Part shown: one piece after another, positions 24,736 through 35,176 of the stretch
Layout of the letters: every line of letters begins with the position of its first letter
How positions within the stretch are numbered: position 1 is the first letter of the stretch
NCBI GenBank assembly: GCA_023259035.1
Contig: JAHFRA010000008.1
Coordinates: 42,309 to 106,308 of the forward strand
DNA length: 64,000 nt
Direction: 5' to 3'
DNA from: Gallionella sp.
Lineage (GTDB): Bacteria > Pseudomonadota > Gammaproteobacteria > Burkholderiales > Gallionellaceae
Made by a program: the position numbers and the translations under genes
The notes under the pieces: generated by a model
Seen by the model: the letters and a program-made list of their open reading frames with translations, nothing else
Database searches by the model: none
Told to the model about the DNA's origin: nothing

Positions 24736-26064
24736 TCAGGCAAAAGTATCCACCATTCCGTTGTGATGGCGGATATGAACGGGTTGGGCTGCTACCGGTG
24801 ACAAACCGGCTAATCTGGGTGCATCACCGGAGGAATCGCGTTGTGCCGCTGTACCGGAGCCATTGCCTAAAAAACCGTTTGTGCTGCGATCGCGTGGGGA
24901 TTGGTCGCTGACCATTGTATTGCCTAACGTAATGCCGTTATCCGCCAACATTTCACGAAGCCTGGGCATGGCATTTTCCACTGCATCACGCACCGCGCTA
25001 TGCGGCGATGTAAACATCGCGGTAGCCTGATTGTCGGAAATTTTCAGCACCACATCCAGCGGTCCCAAATTCGGCGGATTCAGGTGTAGTTCTGCGACCT
25101 GATTTCGTTGCGTGCCCATCCAGCTGATCTTTTGCGAGAACTCTTCCGACCAACCGCTGCTGCCTAGAGGAGATGAGATGGTTTGCAAGCTATCGGCGGC
25201 TTTGTTGTGGGTTAACATGTTGGATGTAATGCCGGATGTTGCCATCGATGCAGCCGGCAGGGTATGGTTCTGTGCGGATTGTGTAGCAGATTTGGTAATC
25301 TCCAAGCCGGATCCGCTGTGTAAGGCAGGTCTGTCAGTCGCTATGATTGCCGCATCTGATTTTCCGGATGTAGCTGTTGCCAGATCAATCTTTGCGTTAG
25401 CTTGCGATGAGCCGACATTGCCCGTGGGTTGGATTTCTCCTGACTTGCTGGCACCCGGCTTGCGAGTTCCCGATGCTGCACTGTCAGCAACCATGACTGC
25501 TGCATCTGTTTTGTTGGGCGCAGCGGCAGTTGTCAGGTCAATCATTGCGCCGGTTTGTGATGCGCCGATATTATCCGTTAGTTGAGTTGCCGATACCTTG
25601 CCCGTTCCCGCTACTGTTGCTCCCGCTGCTGCTACTGCACTGTCAGCAACCATGACCAGCGCATCTGATTTGCTGGAGGCTGTGTTTGTCAGGTCAATCC
25701 TTGTATTGGATTGAGATGCGCTGCTCGCCGCGTCTTTGGTAACTGTTGTCTTGATTTCTTGAGGGATTTGCAGCATAACAGCCAAGGCGCCGGATAAATC
25801 GCCGGATGTGCCGGGGGCTGTCGGTGTTTTGTCCTGTTCGGCTTTACCGGTCGATCCAGCGGGATCCGCCGTTGTTTTGGCATCGGCTCCGGTTGCAGAT
25901 GATGGCATATTTGAAGCGGCCGCGTTGGCTTCATCCATTTGCCGTGCCAGCACCGCACCAAATGGATCTGCGGATTGCACATTCGTCGCGTCATCTTTTC
26001 GAGTTGCGCTTGCGGCGTTGGCAGAAGGTTGAGGGTTGTTGCTGGTAATCGGTAGGTTGGTCAT
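24736..26064 (-). CDS. fliK: FliK, hook-length control protein
   Basis: Secreted ruler that sets hook length and switches export specificity. The 442 residues have a long, Ala/Ser/Thr-rich N-terminal part and the conserved C-terminal domain (about 305-400: NQVAELHLNPPNLGPLDVVL, AMFTSPHSAVRDAVENAMPR, LREMLADNGITLG). The ruler holds about two and a half tandem copies of a 51-52 residue unit (123-174, 175-225, 226 to about 265), each beginning IDL and containing KSDA/KTDA and SQ(T/A). Such repeats should be able to vary in number and so in ruler length (inference). Confidence 0.92.
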   Translation of the reverse strand: MTNLPITSNNPQPSANAASATRKDDATNVQSADPFGAVLARQMDEANAAASNMPSSATGADAKTTADPAGSTGKAEQDKTPTAPGTSGDLSGALAVMLQIPQEIKTTVTKDAASSASQSNTRIDLTNTASSKSDALVMVADSAVAAAGATVAGTGKVSATQLTDNIGASQTGAMIDLTTAAAPNKTDAAVMVADSAASGTRKPGASKSGEIQPTGNVGSSQANAKIDLATATSGKSDAAIIATDRPALHSGSGLEITKSATQSAQNHTLPAASMATSGITSNMLTHNKAADSLQTISSPLGSSGWSEEFSQKISWMGTQRNQVAELHLNPPNLGPLDVVLKISDNQATAMFTSPHSAVRDAVENAMPRLREMLADNGITLGNTMVSDQSPRDRSTNGFLGNGSGTAAQRDSSGDAPRLAGLSPVAAQPVHIRHHNGMVDTFA

Positions 26065-26077
26065 GGCATTCTCCAGA

Positions 26078-26542
26078 TCAAGTGTTTGGGTTTTCCGCTT
26101 TAATCATCTTTTGGGCGGTAAATCTGCCGGTGTGCTCGTCGAGCGCTTTTTGTTCGGACTTCTCGGTAACTTTTTTTTGCTCCACAATGTGGCGTTGTTG
26201 CAACGTGTCGAACGACTTTAGTTTGCGCCGTGTCGTATCAAACTCGCCGCGTCCAACTTGGGTCGATAGCCTGCTTTGTTCAACTACTTTCTGTTGTTGA
26301 TTGATTGCCGCATCGAGTTTGTTGATGAACTCCTGAAAGTTGCGCAACTCGGCCGGATCCATGCCGTTTTGTGTGGATTCTTGCAAACGTGTTTGATAAT
26401 CCCTGCGATATTGATGCAGGGCTTCAAGTTTTTCCTGCGCATTTTGTTGTTGTTTGTTCAATTTGCCAAGGTTGCGCGTTGCCGAATCATTTTGGCTTTG
26501 TGCCAGGTTCATCAGGGGTTGCAGGGAGAATGGCTTGATCAT
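26078..26542 (-). CDS. fliJ: FliJ, export chaperone/ATPase stalk
   Basis: Coiled-coil stalk of the flagellar ATPase complex. The 154 residues are almost wholly helical and charged: LGKLNKQQQNAQEKLEALHQ, YRRDYQTRLQ, FQEFINKLDAAINQQQKVVE. Length and Gln/Lys/Glu-rich composition match FliJ. It lies 12 bases after fliI and just before fliK. Confidence 0.93.
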   Translation of the reverse strand: MIKPFSLQPLMNLAQSQNDSATRNLGKLNKQQQNAQEKLEALHQYRRDYQTRLQESTQNGMDPAELRNFQEFINKLDAAINQQQKVVEQSRLSTQVGRGEFDTTRRKLKSFDTLQQRHIVEQKKVTEKSEQKALDEHTGRFTAQKMIKAENPNT

Positions 26543-26554
26543 GATGTTGTACTT

Positions 26555-27945
<1,391 letters not shown>

Positions 27946-27958
<13 letters not shown>

Positions 27959-28575
27959 GATTTATCCTGTCCTATCGATTCGACAATGCGTTTCCAGCGC
28001 GCTTCTGTTGTGGCATCCACTTGGCTGTGTGCTGTCTCTGCGCGGCATCCCCCGCGCGTGATTTGCGCATCGGTAAAAATTTTCCATCCGGCATGCGACA
28101 ATTGTTCACCCATATGCTTGCGTAGCAATTCGGCATCATCCGGATGCACAACCAAATGGGCATTCTGGTTGAAGTGAGGCAAGCTGCTGATTGCCTCGCT
28201 GACGATTTTCAGAATCACTTCCGGCTTTGCCTGCAAGGTTTCGCTCACCATTTTGCGGGCTATCTCCATGGACAACTCCAGCAGTGATTGCGCGATCCGC
28301 TCATCTACTTGATTGAGCGAATCCTGGAGACTCTGCAGCAGTGAGTGTATTTGTGCCGTTTCGGTTTTTGCTTGTTGAATGCCGGCCGCGTAACCCGCGT
28401 TGCGACCCTCGTCAGATGCTTGTTGACGGATGACATCCAGTTCCGCGACGGTGATGCGCGCGGAGGAATCTTGTGCGTGGCTATGGGGTTTGCCGACAGA
28501 AGACGAATCGAACGAGGCAAGCTCCCAGCGCTCAAAAGCGGTGAGTTGCTCCTTGGGGATCACAATGCTAGACAT
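27946..28575 (-). CDS. fliH: FliH, regulator of the export ATPase
   Basis: Binds FliI and links it to the C-ring and export gate. The 209 residues have an N-terminal variable part, a central helix ([20 protein letters not shown] followed by a Gln-rich coil) and a C-terminal domain (EISLIVHPDD-like: [20 protein letters not shown]). The G-x-x-x-G-type spacing, GRNAGYAAG, is a family trait. It overlaps fliG by eight and fliI by 13 bases. Confidence 0.95.
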
Positions 28576-29569
28576 ATTCTTCCTCGCCCTTTCCGCCTAA
28601 AGATATCTGGCCTTCATCGGACAGTCGGCGCACGATCTTGAGGATTTCTTTTTGATTGGCTTCGACCTCACTGAGTTTTACCGGGCCTTTGGATTCGAGA
28701 TCTTCGCGCATCATTTCTGCAGCACGCTGCGACATGTTCTTGAATATCTTTTCCCGCAACTCCTCGTTTGCACCCTTGAGGGCAATAATCAGGGACTCCG
28801 ACTGAATTTCGCGCAAAATAAGCTGGATGCCGCGATCATCAATCTCCATGATGTTTTCAAAGACAAACATCTTGTCTTCGATTTGTTGGGCCAAATCCGG
28901 ATCGTAACTGCGCACGCTTTCCATCATTTCCGCTTCCAGCGTACCGCCCATAAAATTAAGAATTTCCGCAGCAGCGGCGACGCCGCCTTGCAGGTTTTTC
29001 TTGCCAGTTGCGCCGCCAGCCAAGAGTTTGCCCAGCACATCGTTGAGTTCTTGCAGCGCCACGGGTTGCACGCCGTCCAGCGTGGAAATGCGCATCAGCA
29101 CATCATTGCGCGTGCGCTCGGTAAGCATCTTGAGGATTTCCGCAGCCTGATCGGGATCCAGATGCACCAGAATGGTAGCGATGATTTGCGGATGCTCGTT
29201 GCTGATCATTTCGGCGACTGCGCCGGGATCCATCCACTTAAGACTCTCGATGCCGCTGGTATCGCTGTTGTGCAGGATGCGATCCAGCAAGCCGGCAGCC
29301 TTGTCGTCACCCAAGGCTTTGGTAAGCATGCCGCGAATGTAATCATTGGAGTCCATGCCGATAGTGGTCTTTTCCGATGCGGCTACCAGAAAGTCATGGA
29401 ACACTTGGGATATCTGGTCGCGGGAGAGGTTTTTCAATGACACCATTGCCGAGCTGATTTTCTGCACCTCTTTGGGCTCGAGAAATTTCAATACTTCAGC
29501 CGCTTCATTTTCACCGAGCGTCATCAGGAAGATCGCGCTTCTTTCTATCCCGTTAACCCCGTTACTCAT
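28568..29569 (-). CDS. fliG: FliG, C-ring torque protein
   Basis: Rotor protein that contacts the stator. The 333 residues show the N-terminal FliF-binding domain (SAIFLMTLGENEAAEVLKFL), the middle domain with the EHPQ motif (NEHPQIIATILVHLDPDQAA), and the C-terminal torque helix (RGIQLILREIQSESLIIALK then a charged stretch). Overlaps fliF and fliH by eight bases each, so the genes are tightly coupled. Confidence 0.98.
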   Translation of the reverse strand: MSNGVNGIERSAIFLMTLGENEAAEVLKFLEPKEVQKISSAMVSLKNLSRDQISQVFHDFLVAASEKTTIGMDSNDYIRGMLTKALGDDKAAGLLDRILHNSDTSGIESLKWMDPGAVAEMISNEHPQIIATILVHLDPDQAAEILKMLTERTRNDVLMRISTLDGVQPVALQELNDVLGKLLAGGATGKKNLQGGVAAAAEILNFMGGTLEAEMMESVRSYDPDLAQQIEDKMFVFENIMEIDDRGIQLILREIQSESLIIALKGANEELREKIFKNMSQRAAEMMREDLESKGPVKLSEVEANQKEILKIVRRLSDEGQISLGGKGEEEYV

Positions 29570-31205
29570 TGCTGCCCACCCATTCCTTGATTACAGAGGC
29601 GACAATCTTGGGATCCTGCTGGCTGATTTGCCGGGCAACCTGCAAGTTCTGTTCATATGGAGCAACCGTATTGTAGGAGACATTTTCGGGTGCATTTTGT
29701 TCCGGAGCGCGTTCCTCGCCGCCAAGGCCAAAATCGCCACCCGCCTTGAATTCCGGGGCAGCAAATAACGGGCGGAGAGCCGGTTTGATAATACCGAATA
29801 TGGCAAACAGCATAGCCAACCCAATCAGCAGGTATTTGACTATTTCTTTTGCCAGCTCGACCGTTCCGGGTTGTTTCCAGATCGGCACTTCCTCGATGAT
29901 TTCCTTGTCCTCGTTGAATGCTGCGGCTTGTACGTTCAGGATATCACCGCGAGCTTGATCGAAGCCCATTGCGTCTTTCACCAAGTTGTTAATTTGGGTT
30001 TTCTCCGCGTCACTCAGGGTTTTGATGCTGCTCTTGCCCTTGGCATCGGTCACCTTGCGATTGCCATTCACAACCACGGCAACAGATATGCGTTTAATCA
30101 TGCCTACTGGCAGAATAGTGTGGCGTATGGTGCGGTCTACTTCATAATTGATGGTGGATTCTTTCTGCAAATTGGATACGCTGGCGTTGCTTGCACCTGC
30201 CGCCCCGCCCGGTGCGCCGGTTGCGGCGACTATCGGCGCAGTCGCCGGGACGGGGGGTTGATTGGTCAGCGCGCCGGGGATGCCGCTTGCGCCGTTTAGC
30301 CCGGAGCCATTCATCGTTTCGCTGCTTTGTTGGCTGCGTATGGTGTTTTCTGCAGCATTCTGATTTGGCTTGTAGATTTCCGCAGTTTGTTCGGTGCGTG
30401 AAAAATCAATATCGGCGGTTACTTGAGCGCGCACGTTATTTGCGCCAAGCAGCGGCATCAGCAATGCCTCGATCCGTTTGACATAGTTCTGCTCGATCTG
30501 CTGCACGTATTTGAGCTGGTTTCCGTCCAACCCGTCATTACCGCCGTCGTGGTTGGCGCTCAGTAGCGTGCCATTCTGGTCGACGACCGTAACGCTCTTG
30601 GCAGACAGTTCCGGAACGCTGCTCGATATCAGGTGGATAATTGCGCTGACTTGCGCGGCATCCAGAAGTCGTCCTCCATGCAGGTTTAGCACCACAGAGG
30701 CGCTGGGTTTCTGCTGATCTTTGACGAACACGCTGGGCTTGGGGATGGCCAAGTGGACGCGCGCGCCGGCTACAGCACCGATGCTTTGGACAGAACGCGC
30801 CAATTCGCCCTCCAGGGCGCGCTGGTAGTTCACCTGCTCGGCAAATTGCGTGATACCAAATCTTTGGTTTTCCATCAGCTCGAAACCTACCGTACCACCT
30901 TTGGGAAGACCCTGTGTAGCCAGTTTCAGACGCGCCTCATGAACCTGGTTGGAAGGCACCATCAGCGCCCCGCCACCATCGGCAAATTTGTAGGGAATAT
31001 TCAATTGCTGCAATGATTCGATTATCGCTCCACCGTCGCGATCTGACAGATTGCTGTAAAGCAAGCGGTAGTCGGGAGCTTGTCCCCACATCCACGCGCC
31101 GGTAATCAGCGCGATCGAAGCCGCAATACCAACTACCAAACCCATTATTTGCTGGAGGTTGAGCTGGTTCAATTGGCGCAGCACGGTGTTCTCTTGTTCA
31201 GCCAT
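29562..31205 (-). CDS. fliF: FliF, MS-ring protein
   Basis: MS-ring that founds the basal body in the inner membrane. The ATG at 31205 gives 547 residues; a GTG at 31226 is possible and neither has a clear ribosome site. The first membrane helix is near 25-45 (IMGLVVGIAASIALITGAWM) and the second near 445-465 (LLIGLAMLFAIFGIIKP). The ring-building motifs between include NRFGITQFAEQVNYQRALEG-like sequence and RVHLAIPKPSVFV. The cytoplasmic C-terminus ends QQDPKIVASVIKEWV, the FliG-binding tail. Transcribed away from fliE; the 263-base gap holds a palindromic CAGG(G)TTTT/AAAACCTG at about 31262 but no promoter I can name. Confidence 0.96.
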   Translation of the reverse strand: MAEQENTVLRQLNQLNLQQIMGLVVGIAASIALITGAWMWGQAPDYRLLYSNLSDRDGGAIIESLQQLNIPYKFADGGGALMVPSNQVHEARLKLATQGLPKGGTVGFELMENQRFGITQFAEQVNYQRALEGELARSVQSIGAVAGARVHLAIPKPSVFVKDQQKPSASVVLNLHGGRLLDAAQVSAIIHLISSSVPELSAKSVTVVDQNGTLLSANHDGGNDGLDGNQLKYVQQIEQNYVKRIEALLMPLLGANNVRAQVTADIDFSRTEQTAEIYKPNQNAAENTIRSQQSSETMNGSGLNGASGIPGALTNQPPVPATAPIVAATGAPGGAAGASNASVSNLQKESTINYEVDRTIRHTILPVGMIKRISVAVVVNGNRKVTDAKGKSSIKTLSDAEKTQINNLVKDAMGFDQARGDILNVQAAAFNEDKEIIEEVPIWKQPGTVELAKEIVKYLLIGLAMLFAIFGIIKPALRPLFAAPEFKAGGDFGLGGEERAPEQNAPENVSYNTVAPYEQNLQVARQISQQDPKIVASVIKEWVGSNE

Positions 31206-31468
31206 GATGATTGCAATATTCACCAAAAAGCCACTGGGGCATTAGGCGCATTATCAGCGGTGCAGGGTTTTTTGAAAACCTGAATAAAGGGGGAAACCCA
31301 TTTCTTTTCACTTTATAGGGGCTGCGACACCGGGAGTATTGTGTCACTGCCTGAACGAACTCGTGAGCCAGGAGAGAGGGAAGCGGGCATGGCGGGTTTC
31401 ATCATGAACGGCTGTGTTCTGTGCCCGTTGGGGCAAGTTTCCAGAAACAGCTAAATAAGGGGAGCAAG

Positions 31469-31789
31469 ATGAACGTCTCAGCAGTAGATAGCTTGTTGGC
31501 ACAGATGCGTGTTGCAGCCGCCGCAGCCGGATTACGTGAACCAGTCCAGTCAGCGCAAATCGGCAAAGTGGATTTTGCCAATGTGTTGAAATCATCGCTG
31601 GATAGCGTGTCGCAAGCCCAATCCAAATCGGAAGCCATGCAAAAAGCTTTTGTCCTGGGTGATGACAAGGTCAGCCTGAGCGACACCATGATTGCGATGC
31701 AGAAGGCTAGCATTAATTTCCAAACCACCGTTCAAGTGCGCAACAAGTTTGTGGCGGCGTATAACGACATCATGAATATGCAGGTCTGA
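31469..31789 (+). CDS. fliE: FliE, MS-ring/rod junction protein
   Basis: Small exported protein linking the MS-ring to the rod. The ATG at 31469 has GGGGAG six bases upstream, giving 106 residues; an in-frame ATG at 31421 is unlikely. The signature C-terminal part, VSLSDTMIAMQKASINFQTT with VRNKFVAAYNDIMNMQV, is typical. It is divergent from fliF and stands alone on the plus strand; an inserted element follows it. Confidence 0.96.
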   Translation: MNVSAVDSLLAQMRVAAAAAGLREPVQSAQIGKVDFANVLKSSLDSVSQAQSKSEAMQKAFVLGDDKVSLSDTMIAMQKASINFQTTVQVRNKFVAAYNDIMNMQV

Positions 31790-31840
31790 TGATTCTGGAA
31801 AACGCTGTTGAGCCACAGAAGAACACGGATATGTTCGTAT

Positions 31841-32162
31841 GTAGGGGCGATTGACGATATCCAGCGACTTGGCTATGCCAAACCTTTTGATAGCCTAGCC
31901 GAATGGCTAGCCCGGATATTTCACCGGCCCTAAAATCAATGGAAAGCGGCCTGAATACAGGGGTGCAGGCCCACAAGAGTGAAATCCGGTTTGTAGCGCA
32001 GGCCTTCGCGGGTGCTGGCGGTCGCTTTGCGGCATCTTCGCGCTCCCCGCTTCGCGCCGATAGGCGCGGCTATCGGCTTGGCGCGGGATGCGCAAATCGC
32101 CTCGCCATCATCCCGCGATCCGGCGAAATATCCGGGCTAGTAGTTTTATCAATCGCCCCTAC
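31841..32162. mobile_element. Non-autonomous element with GTAGGGGCGATT terminal repeats
   Basis: The ends GTAGGGGCGATTGA (31841 on) and its inverse ending 32162 bound a 322-bp segment without a gene. A second inverted pair, CTAGCCCGGATATTTC (about 31908) and GAAATATCCGGGCTAG (about 32124), lies inside. The left side includes a copy of the covarying-stem hairpin (stem GGCTAT/ATAGCC). A CCGATAG-gcgcgg-CTATCGG hairpin lies near 32060. The right terminus provides the TAG stop of the ycgR-like gene. Confidence 0.7.
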
Positions 32163-32911
32163 GTATTAATCTTTGCTCGTTGTACATTGTTCACATAGCG
32201 CTGCAGCAGGATGCTGGTTGCTCCATCGAGTTTATGGAACTGGCATCCCGCTCGTTTGAGTATCTGTCCGGATTTTGTGGTCAATGAAATCAGGCTTCTC
32301 ACCGTTATTGTGACACTAATGGTGCCTACATCAGGCAACCTGATTTGGCAGTTTTCATAGGTTTTTCCTTCTTCCAGATCAAGGTCATTCTCGGTGCAGG
32401 TTATTTTTATCCCCCCGGTGCTGATATCCATGATGGTTACTTCCTGCGGGCGCTTTTCCTGTGGTTCGCCTGTTGGAATAACACAACGCAAAGGATTGGA
32501 AGGGGGAGGGGTAAGCCGGAAGCTATCCCGGCGCTGCACACGATAAATACTGTCCGGCAGGGGTAGATAGAAGGCCGGATAGCCTTGATACTCCGCGGCA
32601 CTGGCCTGATCGGCAGTAAACTGGATCTTGACGTGTAAATGCGAACTGACGCAAATCAGGTCATCGCTTTCGATAATACGTCTATTATTTTTACTGTCCG
32701 GGCTTTGCTCCAGCCACATGCCCGTGTCATCGACACCCAACAGTGTGGTCAGGATAAAGTAATTTGCATCGCCGTAATAGAGCGCGACACGGGATGCGTT
32801 CTCGGCAACGCTACGCAACATAAATTCAATTTCTTTTGGCGATGCGATGCGGAATTCTTCTTCCTCTCTGTTGGAGAGTTTTTCGATTTTCAGAGGGATG
32901 TCCTTTTCCAT
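32159..32911 (-). CDS. ycgR: YcgR-type c-di-GMP-binding flagellar brake protein
   Basis: Two-domain PilZ protein that slows the motor when c-di-GMP is high. The 250 residues have an N-terminal YcgR/PilZN domain (about 18-120) and a C-terminal PilZ domain (about 124-240). The PilZ ligand motif is complete: the RxxxR element in QRRDSFR (128-132) and the DxSxxG element DISTGG (162-167). The last codons and TAG stop (ACG TAG GGG) run into the terminal repeat of the element at 31841. It is probably co-transcribed with the FlhB-like gene upstream. Confidence 0.9.
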   Translation of the reverse strand: MEKDIPLKIEKLSNREEEEFRIASPKEIEFMLRSVAENASRVALYYGDANYFILTTLLGVDDTGMWLEQSPDSKNNRRIIESDDLICVSSHLHVKIQFTADQASAAEYQGYPAFYLPLPDSIYRVQRRDSFRLTPPPSNPLRCVIPTGEPQEKRPQEVTIMDISTGGIKITCTENDLDLEEGKTYENCQIRLPDVGTISVTITVRSLISLTTKSGQILKRAGCQFHKLDGATSILLQRYVNNVQRAKINT

Positions 32912-32964
32912 GTACTCAAGACCGCGTTGGCAAAAAAGTCGAACATGATAACAAAACTATGGTT

Positions 32965-33264
32965 TTATAAAAGGGGGGTAGCGGGAGAATCTTTGCGTTC
33001 CAGACGATATAGCCAAGCGAGCAGTTCAGCCACTGCCAGATAAAGTTGCGGGGGGATTTCCTGGTCGAGCTCGACTTGCATTAACAGACCAACCAAATCC
33101 TCGGACTCGTGCACATAAACACCGTGCTGTTTGGCGCGTTCGATAATTGCCTGCGCGATCAAACCGCGCCCCTTGGCGACCACTTTTGGCGCTCCGCCAC
33201 TCTGGTTATTTCCGTATGTCAGCGCTATAGCAACTTGCTGCGGAGTGAGATTGTTCTGCTTCAT
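32965..33264 (-). CDS. FlhB C-terminal-domain paralogue (FhlB/YlqH type)
   Basis: A 99-residue protein matching the cytoplasmic C-terminal domain of the export switch protein FlhB, without membrane segments. Conserved parts are VAIALTYGNN, APKVVAKGRGLIAQAIIERA, EDLVGLLMQVELDQEIP and LYLAVAELLAWLYRL. The autocleavage NPTH of true FlhB is replaced by an LTPQQ-type sequence, so it is not expected to self-cleave. Such stand-alone domains can partly replace or modulate FlhB (family knowledge). Neighbours are a second FliK-like gene, the protein that interacts with FlhB at the export switch, which makes the pairing functionally plausible. Confidence 0.88.
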   Translation of the reverse strand: MKQNNLTPQQVAIALTYGNNQSGGAPKVVAKGRGLIAQAIIERAKQHGVYVHESEDLVGLLMQVELDQEIPPQLYLAVAELLAWLYRLERKDSPATPLL

Positions 33265-33323
33265 CCCCGATTACACGTTTTTGGCATGGCTGAAGTAGGG
33301 TGGACAGGTTTCATCTGATGGAG

Positions 33324-33569
33324 CTACCAGAAGGGGTTGCAAACAACGCCAGCCAAGTCGCTGGTTATGTCTACGCGGACTTTGACGGGTACTTTTGCCC
33401 ACCCCATGCATGCTGAATCAACCGTTAATCCGGCACGCATAAATTTTCTACGACCGTTCGGGCCAAGATATCGAAGCCTCGCTGTTTCGTGGTTGTTCAC
33501 CCATCGACGCATCAGGGCGAACGCATTGCTTAATTCGTGCCGGAGCAATAATGAACAATCCCGCTTCAT
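33324..33569 (-). CDS. Small basic protein coupled to the FliK-like gene (unknown)
   Basis: The frame starts with an ATG that overlaps the stop of the FliK-like gene as ATGA and encodes 81 residues. The body is basic and aromatic (RHELSNAFALMRRW, ARLRYLGPNGRRKFMRAGL, CMGWAKVPVKVRV); I do not recognise it. The last residues, DITSDLAGVVCNPFW, are translated from a hairpin repeat, the same peptide as in the FliO leader, so the original C-terminus has probably been replaced by the insertion. The coupling argues for a real gene; lack of recognisable homology argues for caution. Confidence 0.4.
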   Translation of the reverse strand: MKRDCSLLLRHELSNAFALMRRWVNNHETARLRYLGPNGRRKFMRAGLTVDSACMGWAKVPVKVRVDITSDLAGVVCNPFW

Positions 33570-34753
33570 GATTTTTCCACTACAGCAGCGGTCAGCGCAA
33601 TGCCGACATCGGCAAGTGAGCCTTTGAGTTTGGCCAGGTCACGATTGAACAGATTGACAGTCTCCGAATCCGCTGCGTGCAACGTCAGCCGCAACCCGCT
33701 TTCGGCGAAAACCAGACGGGCATGTACATCACCGAGATTAGGAAGATCCAGCTCCATTTCGGTGCTCCACTGGCGCTCATCCTTCTTTTGGTTATGATGC
33801 TGACGTTCCGGTTGGCCCTGAATTTCCCACTGCATCTGCTGCCCGGGCCAGACTTGCCCAGCCCAGGTGATCTGATGCGTTTCCAAGGTGTGCAACTGCT
33901 GCTGAACCAGAGGAATCAATTCTTTGGCAATCGGTAAGCTGGCTTCTGTTGCCGGTTTGTTTTGTTGAGGTGCGGCGGGAGAAGGCGCGCTGAGGTCATT
34001 AATCTGTTGCCTTGAGGCTTGTTCCGTGACATACAACGAAAGAAGTTTTTCCGGCAATTGGCCCTGCAGCGGACCTTGTGCAGCTTCAGACGGGTTTCCT
34101 TGCCGTGCTTCAGGGAGCTTTTCCGGTAATTGGTTTTGCAGCGAAACTGGTGCAGCCCCAGCCCGGCTTCCTTGCCGTGCCGCAGGAAGTTTATCGAGCA
34201 ATTGATTTTGCGGTTCGATCAATAGCTGTGCCGTGCTGCGTTCTCCTCGCACCCATTGCGCCTGATGCGATTCGTAGAATAACCCGCTGTTGGCCAAGGC
34301 ATCGCGTAGCGCACCGGCAAGTTGCTTGCTATCAGGCAATTTCCCGGTCGCCTGCCATACGGCACCACTGCCGGCCTGTTGAATAACCGCCTTCGCCATT
34401 GGCATATGGGCAAGATCTGAAAGAAGTTTTGCGGATGAGCCGATTTGTTCCGGGGTTGAAATCGGGTTGGTAGAGGCAGAAATACTGAACACCAGCCGCG
34501 GATTGGTTGCCACGACCTGCAGATTGAGAACATCGCCACTCTGAATCTTTCCCGGCAAGCGCATTTGCAAAATCTGCCCGGCGACCTGCACTTTGAACAA
34601 GCCCTCGGTTACTTGCGACTGCACAGTTCCTTGCAATTGCTGGCCCGGCTCAAGCTTGTTGACTTGTTTTGGCGCATCAGTCGCAGCCTCGATCAGCGGC
34701 TTGCCTGATCGTGACATGACTTGCAGCGCACTTATTACGTTGGCGGGTAGCAT
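33566..34753 (-). CDS. Second FliK-like hook-length control domain protein
   Basis: The 395-residue protein starts MLPANVISALQVMSRSG at 34753. The C-terminal region (about 325-395: STEMELDLPNLGDVHARLVF, GLRLTLHAADSETVNLFNRD, LADVGIALTAAVVE) resembles the FliK C-terminal domain, and the N-terminal part has an OB-like section (QLQGTVQSQVTEGLFKVQVA). The centre carries imperfect repeats around LQNQLPEKLPEARQG. It is distinct from fliK at 24736. Together with the FlhB-like gene downstream it may form an accessory export-switch pair (inference). Confidence 0.75.
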   Translation of the reverse strand: MLPANVISALQVMSRSGKPLIEAATDAPKQVNKLEPGQQLQGTVQSQVTEGLFKVQVAGQILQMRLPGKIQSGDVLNLQVVATNPRLVFSISASTNPISTPEQIGSSAKLLSDLAHMPMAKAVIQQAGSGAVWQATGKLPDSKQLAGALRDALANSGLFYESHQAQWVRGERSTAQLLIEPQNQLLDKLPAARQGSRAGAAPVSLQNQLPEKLPEARQGNPSEAAQGPLQGQLPEKLLSLYVTEQASRQQINDLSAPSPAAPQQNKPATEASLPIAKELIPLVQQQLHTLETHQITWAGQVWPGQQMQWEIQGQPERQHHNQKKDERQWSTEMELDLPNLGDVHARLVFAESGLRLTLHAADSETVNLFNRDLAKLKGSLADVGIALTAAVVEKS

Positions 34754-34769
34754 AGGAAACCCCAAACAA

Positions 34770-35112
34770 TTCCGTCATGCCGGATAAGCGTAGCGATATC
34801 CGGTATCCAGCAGGTTCAATCCAAAGGGAGCCTCTAGTTCCAATTCTATTTCAAACACCGAGTAGACCGGCAGGGGCGCAATGAACCGCGATCATAATTC
34901 CATTTCTCGATCAATAGCACAATATTGCAAGGGTAATTTGTAAAAGGGCAACCCGTGAATTGCCCTACGCCTAAACAATAATTCCGTAGGGGTGATTCAC
35001 GATAACCAGCAACTTAGTCAGACGGCTAGTTTTTTTACCAATCGCCCACGCTGTTCGGCACAACAATAACCATAGCTGGGTTATTCGATCTTTGAATTAG
35101 AAACGGAATAAA
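34770..35112. repeat. Composite repeat region between the FliK-like gene and fliT
   Basis: No gene is seen from 34754 to 35176. From left to right: GTCATGCCGGATAAGC with ATATCCGGTATCC (dispersed-repeat type, 34774 on), a single GGGAGCCTCTA terminus (34832), ATTCCATTTCTCGATC (about 34895) mirrored by AGAAACGGAAT (about 35098), a GGGCAACCCGTGAATTGCCC palindrome (about 34948), and a GTAGGGGTGATT...AATCGCCC pair (34989-35047) around a deleted copy of the covarying-stem hairpin. It reads as successive insertions. Confidence 0.6.
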
Positions 35113-35176
35113 AATTCAGATATCGTCATGCCAAATAAAAAAGGAATATTTTGGTTTCGATCTACATCTGAGCGCG

